35,174 nt of DNA from Candidatus Tumulicola scandinaviensis (GCA_003140835.1 PLLA01000081.1:4208-39381), one strand, 5' to 3'; shown: positions 16,243-24,690, numbered from the stretch's first letter. The notes: generated by a model not told the origin, from the sequence alone. A program made the numbers and translations.

Positions 16243-16595
16243 GTTCGTTCGGGCCGATCGATTTTTTTGCCACGCCGTCGCGGGCGCCGGCGCAGACGTG
16301 AAAGCGTGGCCATGATCTCGGGGCGGTTCTCTGCCAGCAGCGTTAGCAGGTTCGAAAGGGACTCGACTGCGACGTTACGGGGACTGAGCCGAACCCAGCG
16401 CTCGCGTCCACTCAGCACGCTTGCCACGTAACCCTCGCGCTCGAGGTCGCCGAGTGCCCGGTAAACCGTCACGCGCGACACACCGATGAGCGCGGCTAAC
16501 TCGCCCGCGTACGTTTCGCCCAGCATGGCGAGATAGAGAAGAATTTTGGTCCTGAGTTCGCTGCCGAAAAGGCGCAGTGAGCGATCCGCTTCCAC
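16239..16595 (-). CDS. Winged-helix regulator, candidate antitoxin paired with the nucleotidyltransferase
   Basis: This 118-residue protein has a compact winged helix: LRTKILLYLAMLGETYAGELAALIGVSRVTVYRALGDLE-type recognition region, with the wing GYVASVLSGRERWVRLSP. The C-terminal tail is strongly basic (RRRPRRRGKKIDRPER). It is first in a two-gene operon and overlaps the nucleotidyltransferase gene by 4 nt. A palindrome overlaps the -10 box just before its GTG start, consistent with autoregulation. AbiEi antitoxins share this order and N-terminal winged helix but are larger. The GTG is 6 nt after the -10 box. Confidence 0.78.
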   Translation of the reverse strand: MEADRSLRLFGSELRTKILLYLAMLGETYAGELAALIGVSRVTVYRALGDLEREGYVASVLSGRERWVRLSPRNVAVESLSNLLTLLAENRPEIMATLSRLRRRPRRRGKKIDRPERT

Positions 16596-16598
16596 GCG

Positions 16599-16630
16599 TG
16601 TATGTTAGCATACAAGCTACGCTACTGCAA
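16599..16630 (-). promoter_or_regulatory. Promoter and operator of the winged-helix/nucleotidyltransferase operon
   Basis: Read on the - strand, TTGCAG (16625-16630) and TAACAT (16602-16607) are 17 bp apart, and the GTG start follows after 6 nt. The inverted repeat TGTATG-TTAG-CATACA (16599-16614) covers the -10 box, so a bound regulator would block RNA polymerase. Confidence 0.6.
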
Positions 16631-16677
16631 CATCTATGCTTCAGTATGGCAGCCTCACGAGCTACCCTGCCTCACAA

Positions 16678-16899
16678 TCAATTGAGCGACATGCGCGAGG
16701 GGGGCTCCGGCGGAGGGTCGGCGGGGGGCGGCAACGGGGCGCGGCGCGGACGGAAGACCGCGGCCATCGGGAAACCCAAGAGCAATAGGAAGGGAAACAT
16801 GAAGAGACGGCCGTTCGAAATCGAATACACCAGGGCCGCGACGACGAGCATGAGACCGATCGCCGCGACCATGCGAACCGCGACGCCCGGCCCGCTCAC
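16678..16899 (-). CDS. Small two-helix membrane protein
   Basis: This 73-residue ORF was not recognised. Two hydrophobic helices (about 9-27 and 33-50) are joined by SNGR, and the tail is rich in Pro and Arg (RRAPLPPPADPPPEPPSR). The GTG start is 3 bp after the aminotransferase stop, so the two are likely co-transcribed. The helix pattern and tight spacing support a genuine gene. A longer ORF in another frame crosses the region but looks like a shadow. Confidence 0.6.
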   Translation of the reverse strand: MSGPGVAVRMVAAIGLMLVVAALVYSISNGRLFMFPFLLLLGFPMAAVFRPRRAPLPPPADPPPEPPSRMSLN

Positions 16900-16902
16900 G
16901 GA

Positions 16903-18099
16903 TCAGCCTTTGAAAGCCGGCAACACCTTGGCGATTTGCTCGAGGGCCCAGTCGATGTCTTCCAGCGACGCGGCGTACGAGAATCGCAAATAGCCTTTGC
17001 CGGCGGCACCAAACGACGACCCGCCGCCGCACGCCACGCCGCCTACTTCTAAGAGATGGCTCGCGAGCGCGCGATCGTCGCTGGTGATTGCGGTGACGTT
17101 GGGGAACGCGTAGAACGCGCCTTCGGGCAGCGTGCACGACATGCCGTGGATGTCGTTAAGTCCGCTTACCAAGCGATCGCGACGCTGGCGGAACGTTTCG
17201 TTCATGCGCTGGACCGGCTCGTCGGTACCGGTGAGCGCCGCGATGCCCGCCATCTGCACGAACGCCGTTACGCAGCTGAACGTGTTGTTGTTGAACAGCG
17301 TCACCGTCTTGGCCAGCTTTTCCGGCATGATTGCATAGCCGAGGCGCCAGCCGGTCATCGCATACGCTTTCGAAAAACCGTCCACGATCACCGTGCGTTC
17401 GCGCATGCCGTCGAGCGCCGCGATCGAAACGTAGTCGCTATCGAGGTAAAAGTTGCGACTGTAGATTTCATCGGCGATGACGACGAAATCGTGGCGCTGC
17501 GCCATCTCGGCGATGCGCTCCAAGTCGCCCTTGGTCAGTACGCCCCCGGTAGGGTTATGCGGCGAGTTGATGACGATCGCTTTGGTTTTGTCGGAAACGC
17601 GGCTTTCCAGCTCGTCGAGATCCATCCGCCAGTTGCGTGACTCGAGCAACGGAATCGCGTGCACGTTGGCCTGCAGGTAGCTCGAACACGATGCGTACGC
17701 CGGATACGCCGGATCGAAGTAGATGAAATCGTCGCCCGGGTCGAGCAGCGCCGAAAGAACGTTCCAGATGACCGGCTTCGCACCCGGCGCAACCACGACG
17801 TTTTCCATCGTATAGACGGGCGAAATATGCCGGAACCGGCTGGCATATTCGGCGATGGTGGCGCGCAGCGCCGGAATGCCCGCCGACGGCGTGTAGTGCG
17901 TATGGCTGTCGTAGAGCGCTTCGGCGGCCGCTTTTTTGATGTGCTCGGGCGTATCGAAATCGGGTTCGCCGATCTCCATGTGCACGACGCGCCGGCCCTG
18001 CGCTTCGAGTTGACGCGCGCGAGCGAGTATTTCGAAAGCGTTTTCGGAACCGAGCCGTTGAACGGCGGCGGCGATACGGTCTTCGTTGACAGCGAGCAT
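16903..18099 (-). CDS. Class I/II pyridoxal-phosphate aminotransferase
   Basis: This 398-residue fold-type I enzyme is of the aspartate/aromatic aminotransferase group. Visible motifs: MEIGEPDFDTP, NSPHNPTGG (PLP-binding Asn), VIADEIYS (Asp for the pyridine nitrogen), and DGFSKAYAMTGWRLGY with PLP lysine K244. RFSYAAS near the C-terminus holds the carboxylate-binding Arg. The amino donor cannot be fixed from sequence; aspartate, alanine or aromatic amino acids are all possible. A GGAAGGA ribosome-binding site precedes the ATG. A small membrane protein gene follows. Confidence 0.92.
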   Translation of the reverse strand: MLAVNEDRIAAAVQRLGSENAFEILARARQLEAQGRRVVHMEIGEPDFDTPEHIKKAAAEALYDSHTHYTPSAGIPALRATIAEYASRFRHISPVYTMENVVVAPGAKPVIWNVLSALLDPGDDFIYFDPAYPAYASCSSYLQANVHAIPLLESRNWRMDLDELESRVSDKTKAIVINSPHNPTGGVLTKGDLERIAEMAQRHDFVVIADEIYSRNFYLDSDYVSIAALDGMRERTVIVDGFSKAYAMTGWRLGYAIMPEKLAKTVTLFNNNTFSCVTAFVQMAGIAALTGTDEPVQRMNETFRQRRDRLVSGLNDIHGMSCTLPEGAFYAFPNVTAITSDDRALASHLLEVGGVACGGGSSFGAAGKGYLRFSYAASLEDIDWALEQIAKVLPAFKG

Positions 18100-18195
18100 C
18101 GAACAGTTCCTTCCGGCGAGGGCTAAAGAGTCATCGCAGCTTCGCCCGACTGCGCGCGAGAACCTGGAATGACGGCTCGTTCGCAGAGCCGCACG

Positions 18196-20052
18196 TCACG
18201 GTTTCTTGTGAAAGACGTTCACCAGGATTTGACGCGAGATCGGCGCTGCCACCTGGGCGCCGTAGCCGCCGCTGCGGTCGACGAACACCGCGATTGCGAG
18301 TTTTGGATGGTCGCTGGGCGCCCAGGCCACAAACCACGTCGTGTTGGGCCCGTTCCCGCCGGCCGTTTCGGCGGTTCCCGTTTTGCCGGAATACTTCAGC
18401 CCGTCGATGGCGAGTCCGTATGCCGTGCCGCCTGGATCCGTCACCTTGGCCATGCCTTCGCGAACCGCTTTGAGCGCGTCTTGAGTCACCGGAACGTCGC
18501 GGATCACTTCCGGAGCGAACGTCTTGACGATGCGTCCGTTCGGGCTGCGAATTTCGCGAACGATTTGAGGTTTATACAACGTTCCGCCGTTGATGACGGC
18601 CGACGCCACGTTGACCATTTGCAACGGCGTCGCTTGCATCGCTCCCTGACCGATGCCGAGAAAACACGATTCGCTCGGTTCCATCGGCACGCCGAACGTG
18701 CGTAACTCCCACGCGTTGGTGGGCCAGTTCCCTTCGTTTTCGCCGGGTAGATCGATACCGGTTTTGGCATCCAATCCAAACGCCAACGCATATTTGCGCA
18801 GCCGCACGTTTCCGAGCCACCACGCGAGCCGAAAGAAATATCCGTCGCTGGATGCCGCTAGCGCGGGAACGAAGGTCGTATTGCCGAGGCCGCCGGACGC
18901 GATGTCGCGCGCGTAGTATCCGCCGCAGTCCCAGCCGCCGGTGTCGTAGACGACCTGATCGACCTTAACGACGCCTTCGGTGAGCGCCGCCGAACCGGTG
19001 ACCATTTTGAACGTCGAACCGGTCGGCGTCGCGGCCGCAATCGCGCGGTCGAACAGCGGCTCGCTCGCGTCGGTCAAATCGAATCGTACGCGCTTGAATC
19101 GATCGGCCGAAAAGTCGCGCGGATCGAAGTTCGGATAACTGGCCATTGCCAAGATTCCGCCCGTCCAGGGATCTTCGGCGACGACGGCGCCCGACAGCCG
19201 GCGTCCGTGTCCCCAGCTGCGAATACCGTCCGACAACGCCTGCTCGACGATCTCTTGCAAGCGCCAGTCGAGGTTGGTCACCAGCGTGTCGCCGGAAACC
19301 GCCGCCTGCGACGAAACGTTCGACACCACCGCGCCGGTCGAATCGACCATCACGCGCTGCCCGCCGGGCACCCCGCGCAAATACCGGTCATAGGTGTATT
19401 CCAGTCCGTCTTTGCCGACCACGTCGTTGGGCGAGTAGCCTTCGTGTTTGAGACCTTCGTATTCTTGCTCGGTGATCGCACCGACGTAGCCGAACAAGTG
19501 CGAGCCGAGCGGACCGTACGGATAGTCGCGCGTCGGCTGCACTTCCAAATCCACGCCCGGCAGTTCGCTCAACAACTCCGACAGCCGGGCTACCGTTGCC
19601 ACCGGGAGATCCTTGGCCAATATCACCGGCCCATACGGTTCGCTGGTAACGACCTCATCGAAGTCGTGGTAATCGATGCCGCGATGATGCAGCAGCCGAA
19701 AACGTAAAACGCCGGCATCGATGCCGAGGGTGGATGCGAGCGTTGCGAGCTCGCCGGTGATGTCGGACACTTGCGACGGAATCAAACCAACGACGAACGA
19801 CGGCCGGCTGCGCACCAGCACGGCACCGTGACGATCGTAGATGATGCCACGCGGCGCGGCGACCGGAATCAGCCGCACTTGGTTGGCGAGCGCGGCCGCG
19901 CGATATCGCTCGCCGTCCACCAATTGCACGGCGATCAAGCGCGCGACCAATGCCAAGACGGCGACGGCCACGACCGCGACGAAGGCGACGATGCGCCAAA
20001 CCGGCCGTTCCCAGACGGGGCGTTTGGGTGTTTGCCGGACCGGTGCCGTCAC
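18196..20052 (-). CDS. mrdA: Penicillin-binding protein 2 (elongasome transpeptidase)
   Basis: This 618-residue class B PBP cross-links peptidoglycan during rod elongation, working with MreC/MreD. One N-terminal transmembrane helix (about 20-45) is followed by the PBP dimer domain with APRGIIYDRHG. The transpeptidase domain has STFK with catalytic Ser346, SSD in ASSDGYFF, and KTGTAE with Lys557. The GTG start overlaps mreD by 4 nt. Oddly, rodA, the usual partner after mrdA, is missing here: the next gene on this strand is an aminotransferase, after a 96-bp gap with a weak hairpin at 18173-18191. Confidence 0.95.
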   Translation of the reverse strand: MTAPVRQTPKRPVWERPVWRIVAFVAVVAVAVLALVARLIAVQLVDGERYRAAALANQVRLIPVAAPRGIIYDRHGAVLVRSRPSFVVGLIPSQVSDITGELATLASTLGIDAGVLRFRLLHHRGIDYHDFDEVVTSEPYGPVILAKDLPVATVARLSELLSELPGVDLEVQPTRDYPYGPLGSHLFGYVGAITEQEYEGLKHEGYSPNDVVGKDGLEYTYDRYLRGVPGGQRVMVDSTGAVVSNVSSQAAVSGDTLVTNLDWRLQEIVEQALSDGIRSWGHGRRLSGAVVAEDPWTGGILAMASYPNFDPRDFSADRFKRVRFDLTDASEPLFDRAIAAATPTGSTFKMVTGSAALTEGVVKVDQVVYDTGGWDCGGYYARDIASGGLGNTTFVPALAASSDGYFFRLAWWLGNVRLRKYALAFGLDAKTGIDLPGENEGNWPTNAWELRTFGVPMEPSESCFLGIGQGAMQATPLQMVNVASAVINGGTLYKPQIVREIRSPNGRIVKTFAPEVIRDVPVTQDALKAVREGMAKVTDPGGTAYGLAIDGLKYSGKTGTAETAGGNGPNTTWFVAWAPSDHPKLAIAVFVDRSGGYGAQVAAPISRQILVNVFHKKP

Positions 20053-20576
20053 GCAGCGCTCGTGTCGAAGCGGCGCGCAACGATGATGGCCGCAATCATC
20101 ACCGAGACGTTCAGAACCGCGGAGAACAGCGCCTCGCGCAGATGCATCGCGCCTAAGCCGGACGGATAGCCTTCAACCGACATGATCGTCCAAAAGAGCA
20201 AGGCGCGTACGAGCGTGGCGATGACTGCAACCGCGGCCGCCAGCGGAATCGAATCGGCGAAGAACCCGCGCGAGAGCACGCTCGCCAGCGCGGCGGTCGC
20301 GATCGTCGAAATCGTCCATGCGGCGCCGGACTGGGCGGCTAACACGTCCTCGCAGAGACCGGCGGCCAAACCGTAGAGCACCGCGCGGCGCACGTCGACG
20401 CGAATCGCATACCACACGACCACCACCAGGACCAAACTCGGAACGACCCCGCGAATCGCGAGGAAGTGCACGACCGTCGCCTGGGCCACAACGGCAACCA
20501 GCAGCCAAACCGCGGCAACGTACCACGGCGGCCCGACGAACGGAGCAACGTGCGGTTTATCGCGGAATGACGACAA
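20049..20576 (-). CDS. mreD: Rod shape-determining protein MreD
   Basis: This 175-residue inner-membrane protein has about five transmembrane helices, including WYVAAVWLLVAVVAQATVVHFL and VPSLVLVVVVWYAIRV, then GLCEDVLAAQSGAAWTI, a typical MreD loop. It bridges MreC and the elongation machinery. The only usable start is TTG 20576, overlapping the mreC 3' end by 20 nt. Its stop overlaps mrdA by 4 nt, so mreC-mreD-mrdA forms one coupled operon. Confidence 0.88.
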   Translation of the reverse strand: MSSFRDKPHVAPFVGPPWYVAAVWLLVAVVAQATVVHFLAIRGVVPSLVLVVVVWYAIRVDVRRAVLYGLAAGLCEDVLAAQSGAAWTISTIATAALASVLSRGFFADSIPLAAAVAVIATLVRALLFWTIMSVEGYPSGLGAMHLREALFSAVLNVSVMIAAIIVARRFDTSAA

Positions 20577-21360
20577 CGCGATCGAGGGCGCCTAAATCCA
20601 CCGCCGGAGTAACGATTGCCGTTTGGTAAAGCGTTGCGTCGCCGCGCTCGGTCCGCAAGATCGTTCCGATTGGGACGCCGGAGTGGAACGAACGGCCTTC
20701 GCCGGTGACGACGACGTCGCCAACCTTCAGCACCGCATCTTGCGGGATGAACTCCATCCGTACGCTGCCGAGATTTCCGCGCGCGATGCCCCACCAACGT
20801 CCGCGCCGGACGACCGCCGGAATTCTACTCGTGTAGTCGCTCATCAAAACGACGGTGCTCGAAAACGGACCGACCGACGCGATCCGTCCGACGACGCCGC
20901 CCGACGCCACCACGCCGTCGTCGCGATGCACGCCCGCATTGGCGCCGCGGTCGATGGTGACCGCGCGCGATTCGTTCTCGGGCGGAAAACCGATGACCCG
21001 TGCATCGATACCGTGATAGAGATCGACCCACACGCGCACGCCGGCTTCGGCGGCATATTGAGCGGCGAGTTCGTGCAGCCGCGCGTTCTCCGCGACCAGC
21101 GCCGTGTTATCGGAACGCAGGCGGGCGTTGTCACGTTCCAGCTGCGGCAGCGCTACGACCGCCGCGGCGCCCGCACGCACGCCGTCAATCGAAAGCGTCA
21201 CCGCACTTTCAGCGGCGCTCAACAGCGACGTCGCGACGACGGAAATCGGGCTCTCGCTTTTCGATCGCTGCGCGCCGATTTGCAAAAGCGCAACCAGCGC
21301 CGTCACGATGATGATGCTGATCAGCGCAAAGAGTCTGCGTTCGTCCCGGTACGTAAAGAT
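20557..21360 (-). CDS. mreC: Rod shape-determining protein MreC, no standard start codon
   Basis: This periplasmic scaffold protein of the elongasome has a basic segment (YRDERR), a transmembrane helix (LFALISIIIVTALVALLQIG), a coiled coil (LPQLERDNARLRSDNTALVAEN) and the beta-barrel MreC domain (ARVIGFPPENESRAVTIDRGANAGV). The reading frame is open far upstream into maf, but no ATG, GTG or TTG lies between the end of maf and the membrane helix. Near-cognate candidates are ATC 21360, 7 nt after GGAG, and CTG 21324. The start given is the former and is uncertain. mreB is absent between maf and mreC. Confidence 0.88.
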   Translation of the reverse strand: MFTYRDERRLFALISIIIVTALVALLQIGAQRSKSESPISVVATSLLSAAESAVTLSIDGVRAGAAAVVALPQLERDNARLRSDNTALVAENARLHELAAQYAAEAGVRVWVDLYHGIDARVIGFPPENESRAVTIDRGANAGVHRDDGVVASGGVVGRIASVGPFSSTVVLMSDYTSRIPAVVRRGRWWGIARGNLGSVRMEFIPQDAVLKVGDVVVTGEGRSFHSGVPIGTILRTERGDATLYQTAIVTPAVDLGALDRVVVIPR

Positions 21361-21400
21361 TCGGCCGCTCCAACAAGTATCCGCAGCGACGAGGCCGCTG

Positions 21401-22033
21401 TTAGGGAGCCGTGCCTTTCGCGACCGGCAGCGAAAATCCCAACCGACGGAGCGCACGAACGAAACGGGCGAGCGGGAAGCCCATGACCGTATAAAAGTCG
21501 CCGTCGATCGACTCCACCAATGCGGCCGCCCGGCCTTGGATGCCGTACGCCCCGGCCTTGTCGAGCGGTTCGCCGGTTGCGACGTATGCGTCGATCTCGG
21601 CGTCCTCGAGCGGGTAAAACCGCACCCGCGTGGTCGAAATCTCCTCGATCGGCGCTTGGCGACCGGGAGCAAACAGCGCGAAGGCCGTGTGAACGCGATG
21701 CTCCCGCCCCGCGAGCAAGCGCAGCATCCGGGCGGCATCGGCGGCATCGCGCGGCTTGCCCAACGCCGTCCCCTCCAGATCCACCACGGTGTCGGCGGCC
21801 ACGATCGGGATCGCGTTCTCTTGACCCGCGCCGTCCCGGGACGCCCTGGCCGAGGCCAGTTTTGCCCGGGCGTGGAGCACTGCCAGGCGCTCGGGCGAGA
21901 CGCCGGCGAGCGTCGGTTCGTCGTAGCCGCTGGGCGCGCATTCGACCGCCAGGCCGAGCGAACGCAACAGTTCGAGCCGGCGCGACGACGCGCTGGCCAA
22001 AACGATGTGCTCGAGGGGGCGCGCTAGCGTCAT
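21401..22033 (-). CDS. maf: Maf/YhdE family nucleotide pyrophosphatase
   Basis: This 210-residue Maf protein hydrolyses dTTP, UTP or modified nucleotides to monophosphates. The signature IVLASASSRRLELLRSLG lies at the N-terminus, and IVAADTVVDLEGTALGKP is the substrate/metal region, followed by YGIQGRAAALVESIDGDFYTVMGFPL. ATG 22033, 7 bp after the DUF3465 stop, gives the normal length; the frame opens further upstream at 22144, but this would only add residues overlapping the preceding gene. maf beside mreC is a common arrangement. Confidence 0.92.
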   Translation of the reverse strand: MTLARPLEHIVLASASSRRLELLRSLGLAVECAPSGYDEPTLAGVSPERLAVLHARAKLASARASRDGAGQENAIPIVAADTVVDLEGTALGKPRDAADAARMLRLLAGREHRVHTAFALFAPGRQAPIEEISTTRVRFYPLEDAEIDAYVATGEPLDKAGAYGIQGRAAALVESIDGDFYTVMGFPLARFVRALRRLGFSLPVAKGTAP

Positions 22034-22040
22034 CGCCGGA

Positions 22041-22457
22041 CTATTCGTAGGTGTGTCCGCGTATTTCGATGGAGCCGCCTTCGTGGCGTCCGCGTGGATC
22101 GCGATGGGTCCAGTGAATGACGCCGCCAATGGGATAGTACTCATACTCGCCCTTGACGACCGCGGCGTCGCCGGGCGCGATTGGAAACGTGCCGGTGAAA
22201 TCGGTATTCGCCTCGACGCGAACGACCACGTTGCAGCCCGAACCTAGCCGCATCAGGAAGCCTTCGTGGGGACTCGTGCGTCCCGGCGCGACGCCGAGCA
22301 CGCGCGTCACGCGCCCGTCGGCGACGACCTCGACGTGCGACCGTCCGGCCGCAAACGCATCGCACACCGCCGCATCGTTCGGCGTGGCGGCAGCGCCCCC
22401 GGAGCAACCCGTAAGGGCCGTCGCCGCACAGGCGAAAGCGCCAACGATCCTACGCAT
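22041..22457 (-). CDS. DUF3465-like putative lipoprotein
   Basis: This 138-residue protein has a lipoprotein signal peptide: MRRIVGAFACAATALTGC with a lipobox at LTGC, then a Gly/Ala linker. The mature domain has RTSPHEGFLMRL, VVVRVEANTDFTG and GEYEYYPIGGVIHWTHRDPRG, the pattern of DUF3465, a small domain of unknown function. The ATG overlaps the nadD stop by 8 nt, so it is co-transcribed with nadD and maf. Its position replaces rsfS, which often follows nadD. Confidence 0.8.
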   Translation of the reverse strand: MRRIVGAFACAATALTGCSGGAAATPNDAAVCDAFAAGRSHVEVVADGRVTRVLGVAPGRTSPHEGFLMRLGSGCNVVVRVEANTDFTGTFPIAPGDAAVVKGEYEYYPIGGVIHWTHRDPRGRHEGGSIEIRGHTYE

Positions 22458-23061
22458 CCTCAGCCAAGCCGTACAGGTTTTGCGTCACGATGTATTGCCA
22501 CACCGGCTCGGGCACCAAATAGCGCACGCTGCGCCCTTGCGACAAGAGCGAGCGAATCGAGGTTGCCGACTCGGGAATTTCCGGCAGGTTGAGCGAGCTC
22601 ACGCGGTCGCGCAACCGATTCGGCACCGCTTCGAGAACCCGGCCGAGCGCGTCGGCGCGCACGCCCGGGCGCGGCGCGATGACGAATCGCTCGAGCGACT
22701 CGAGCACTTCGTCGAAGCGCACCCAGGCGGTATTCACCAACGAATCCGCCCCGATGATGAACGTGAACGACGCGGTCGGATAGCGCTGTGCCAGCCGCGG
22801 GATCAAATCGGCGGTATAGCCGGTCGAGTCGTCGCGCAGGTCGGTGTCGTCGAGCGCAAACGCCGGATTGGTGGCGATCGCTCCGAGAATCATCGCGCAG
22901 CGATGCTCGACGGGCGCGTGCGCCTTGTCACGGTAGTGTTGCGAGTTCGCCGGCACGAACAGCACGCGATCGAGTCCTTCGGTCAAACGCGCCGACTCGG
23001 CGACGAAGAGATGGGCGTTATGGATCGGATCGAACGTCCCGCCGAATATTCCCAACTTCAT
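22450..23061 (-). CDS. nadD: Nicotinate-nucleotide adenylyltransferase
   Basis: This 203-residue enzyme makes nicotinate adenine dinucleotide in NAD+ synthesis. The N-terminal nucleotidyl-transfer motif is GIFGGTFDPIHNAHL, and the C-terminal ATP-binding signature ESATSIRSLL fits SxTxxR. FIIGADSL and WVRFDEVLE also match the family. The gene follows obg by 13 bp, a common order. It is a supplier of NAD+, the substrate of the RES toxin in this window, though this is probably coincidence. Confidence 0.93.
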   Translation of the reverse strand: MKLGIFGGTFDPIHNAHLFVAESARLTEGLDRVLFVPANSQHYRDKAHAPVEHRCAMILGAIATNPAFALDDTDLRDDSTGYTADLIPRLAQRYPTASFTFIIGADSLVNTAWVRFDEVLESLERFVIAPRPGVRADALGRVLEAVPNRLRDRVSSLNLPEIPESATSIRSLLSQGRSVRYLVPEPVWQYIVTQNLYGLAEDA

Positions 23062-23074
23062 CGTTGCATTGGTT

Positions 23075-24340
23075 TCACGAATACGTAAACTCGTACTGGC
23101 CGATGCGCACCGTATCCCCTTCGACCGCGCCCATTTCGCGCAATTTTTTGTCGACGCCCATCCTTCCCAGCGCGCGCTCGAAGCGCAGGAGCGATTCGTC
23201 CGAATCGAAGTTCGTCATCGCCGCCAGCCGTTCGATTCGTTCGCCCGACAGTTCGAAAGCACCGTCGCGACCGCGCTCGAGGACGAACGCGTCGACCGGA
23301 ACCAGCTCGATGGCCGCTGGCGGCGGGACGACGATTTCGGGCACCGGCGCGCTTTCGATAACGCGCGCGATCGCAAACGTGAGATCGCGGACGCCGTCTT
23401 GAGTGGCCGCGCTGATGCCGTGGACGTCGGGAAAGCGCTCGCGCAGCTCGATCAGCCGTTCGCGCGCGTCGGGCAAGTCGAGTTTGTTGAGCACCAGCAG
23501 CGTCGGCTTTTCCAACAGTTTGGCGTTCCACGCGCCCAGTTCGCCGTCGATCGTCGCCTTGTCCGCAAGAATGTCGTCGAGCGGTTTGGCGCCGTCGAGC
23601 AAATGCACCAGCACGCGCGTGCGCTCGACGTGTTTGAGAAATTGATCGCCGAGGCCGGCGCCGGCGTGAGCGCCCTCGATTAAGCCGGGCACGTCAACCA
23701 TCACGAACGATTCTTCGTCGGAAACGCGAACCACGCCGAGTTGCGGCTCGAGCGTCGTAAACGGGTAGTCGGCAATCTTTGGCCGCGCGGCCGACATCAC
23801 CGACAGGAGCGTTGACTTTCCGGCATTGGGAACGCCGACGACGCCGCAGTCGGCCAGCAGCCGGAGTTCGAGTCGCAGCGTGCAGTGTTCGCCTGGCTCG
23901 CCGCGCCCCGCGAATCGCGGGGCTTGCCGGACGCTGGTCGCGAAGTGCTGGTTGCCAAGTCCGCCGCGGCCGCCTTTGGCCACCAGAACGCGCGCGCCGG
24001 GCTCCGTTAAATCGGCCAGATACGCTTCCGGTTTTCCTTCGAAGGCGCGATACACGATCGTGCCGACCGGCACGGCGACGCTGAGGTCGACGCCGCTCTT
24101 GCCGGATTTGTTGGACGTGCCGCCCGCATTGCCGGCTTCGGCCGCGAAGCTGCGCCGGAAACGAAACTCGACGAGCGTCGAAAGCTCCGCGACGGCTTCT
24201 AGATAGACGCTGCCGCCGTGACCGCCGTCGCCGCCCGCCGGACCACCTTTGGGAACGTACTTCTCGCGCCGCCACGCAACGATGCCGTCGCCGCCGTTTC
24301 CGGCAGCCACGGCAATGCTGGCTTCATCGATGAACTGCAC
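23075..24340 (-). CDS. obg: GTPase Obg (ribosome assembly)
   Basis: This 421-residue GTPase acts in late 50S assembly. The glycine-rich Obg domain (1-158) includes GPAGGDGGHGGSVYLEA and GGRGGLGNQHFA. The G domain holds GVPNAGKS (169-176), a FTTLEPQLGVV switch, DVPGLIEGAHAGAGLGDQFL, and NKLD. The extra C-terminal OCT domain is present, ending RIGQYEFTYS. The start is GTG at 24340, 32 bp after rpmA. rpmA-obg adjacency is conserved in many bacteria. Confidence 0.95.
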   Translation of the reverse strand: MQFIDEASIAVAAGNGGDGIVAWRREKYVPKGGPAGGDGGHGGSVYLEAVAELSTLVEFRFRRSFAAEAGNAGGTSNKSGKSGVDLSVAVPVGTIVYRAFEGKPEAYLADLTEPGARVLVAKGGRGGLGNQHFATSVRQAPRFAGRGEPGEHCTLRLELRLLADCGVVGVPNAGKSTLLSVMSAARPKIADYPFTTLEPQLGVVRVSDEESFVMVDVPGLIEGAHAGAGLGDQFLKHVERTRVLVHLLDGAKPLDDILADKATIDGELGAWNAKLLEKPTLLVLNKLDLPDARERLIELRERFPDVHGISAATQDGVRDLTFAIARVIESAPVPEIVVPPPAAIELVPVDAFVLERGRDGAFELSGERIERLAAMTNFDSDESLLRFERALGRMGVDKKLREMGAVEGDTVRIGQYEFTYS

Positions 24341-24372
24341 GGCGCCGCGTTATTTGGCCCGCGCGCTGCGGT

Positions 24373-24651
24373 TTATGCTGCCGGCCGTATGTTGACGTGT
24401 TTGCGGTTACGGCTATTCGTAAACTCCACGATGCCGTCGACCAGCGCAAAGAGCGTGTGGTCGCGTCCGATGCCGACGTTCTGCCCCGGATAGAAGCGCG
24501 TTCCGCGCTGGCGCACGATGATATTGCCGGCGACCACGTTTTCGCCGCCAAAACGCTTGACGCCAAGGCGCTGCGAGTTGGAGTCGCGGCCGTTACGGGT
24601 CGAGCCGGCGCCCTTCTTAGAGGCGAACAACTGGAGATCGAAGAGGAACAT
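24373..24651 (-). CDS. rpmA: Large ribosomal subunit protein bL27 with N-terminal extension
   Basis: This 92-residue bL27 has the conserved [15 protein letters not shown] start of the mature protein, which reaches toward the peptidyl-transferase centre, and [24 protein letters not shown]. It begins MFLFDLQLF, a short extension like the one cleaved by Prp protease between F and A in Firmicutes. No prp gene or rplU is adjacent in this window, although prp often lies between rplU and rpmA. ATG 24651 follows a good promoter at 24661-24690 by 9 nt, so little leader remains. Confidence 0.94.
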   Translation of the reverse strand: MFLFDLQLFASKKGAGSTRNGRDSNSQRLGVKRFGGENVVAGNIIVRQRGTRFYPGQNVGIGRDHTLFALVDGIVEFTNSRNRKHVNIRPAA

Positions 24652-24660
24652 AGCCGGCCG

Positions 24661-24690
24661 AGTATACCAGGCGGCCATGCCCCCTGGCAA
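24661..24690 (-). promoter_or_regulatory. Promoter of rpmA-obg-nadD
   Basis: On the - strand, TTGCCA (24685-24690) is 18 bp from an extended -10 box TGGTATACT whose TATACT is at 24661-24666. The rpmA ATG is 9 nt after the -10 box, so the expected transcript begins only about 3 nt before it. The promoter lies between rpmA and a 50-aa ORF upstream. Confidence 0.7.

Noticed and set aside
18173-18191. CGGCTC/GAGCCG hairpin after mrdA as an intrinsic terminator
   Set aside because: Only a 6-bp stem with no U-tract; too weak to call.
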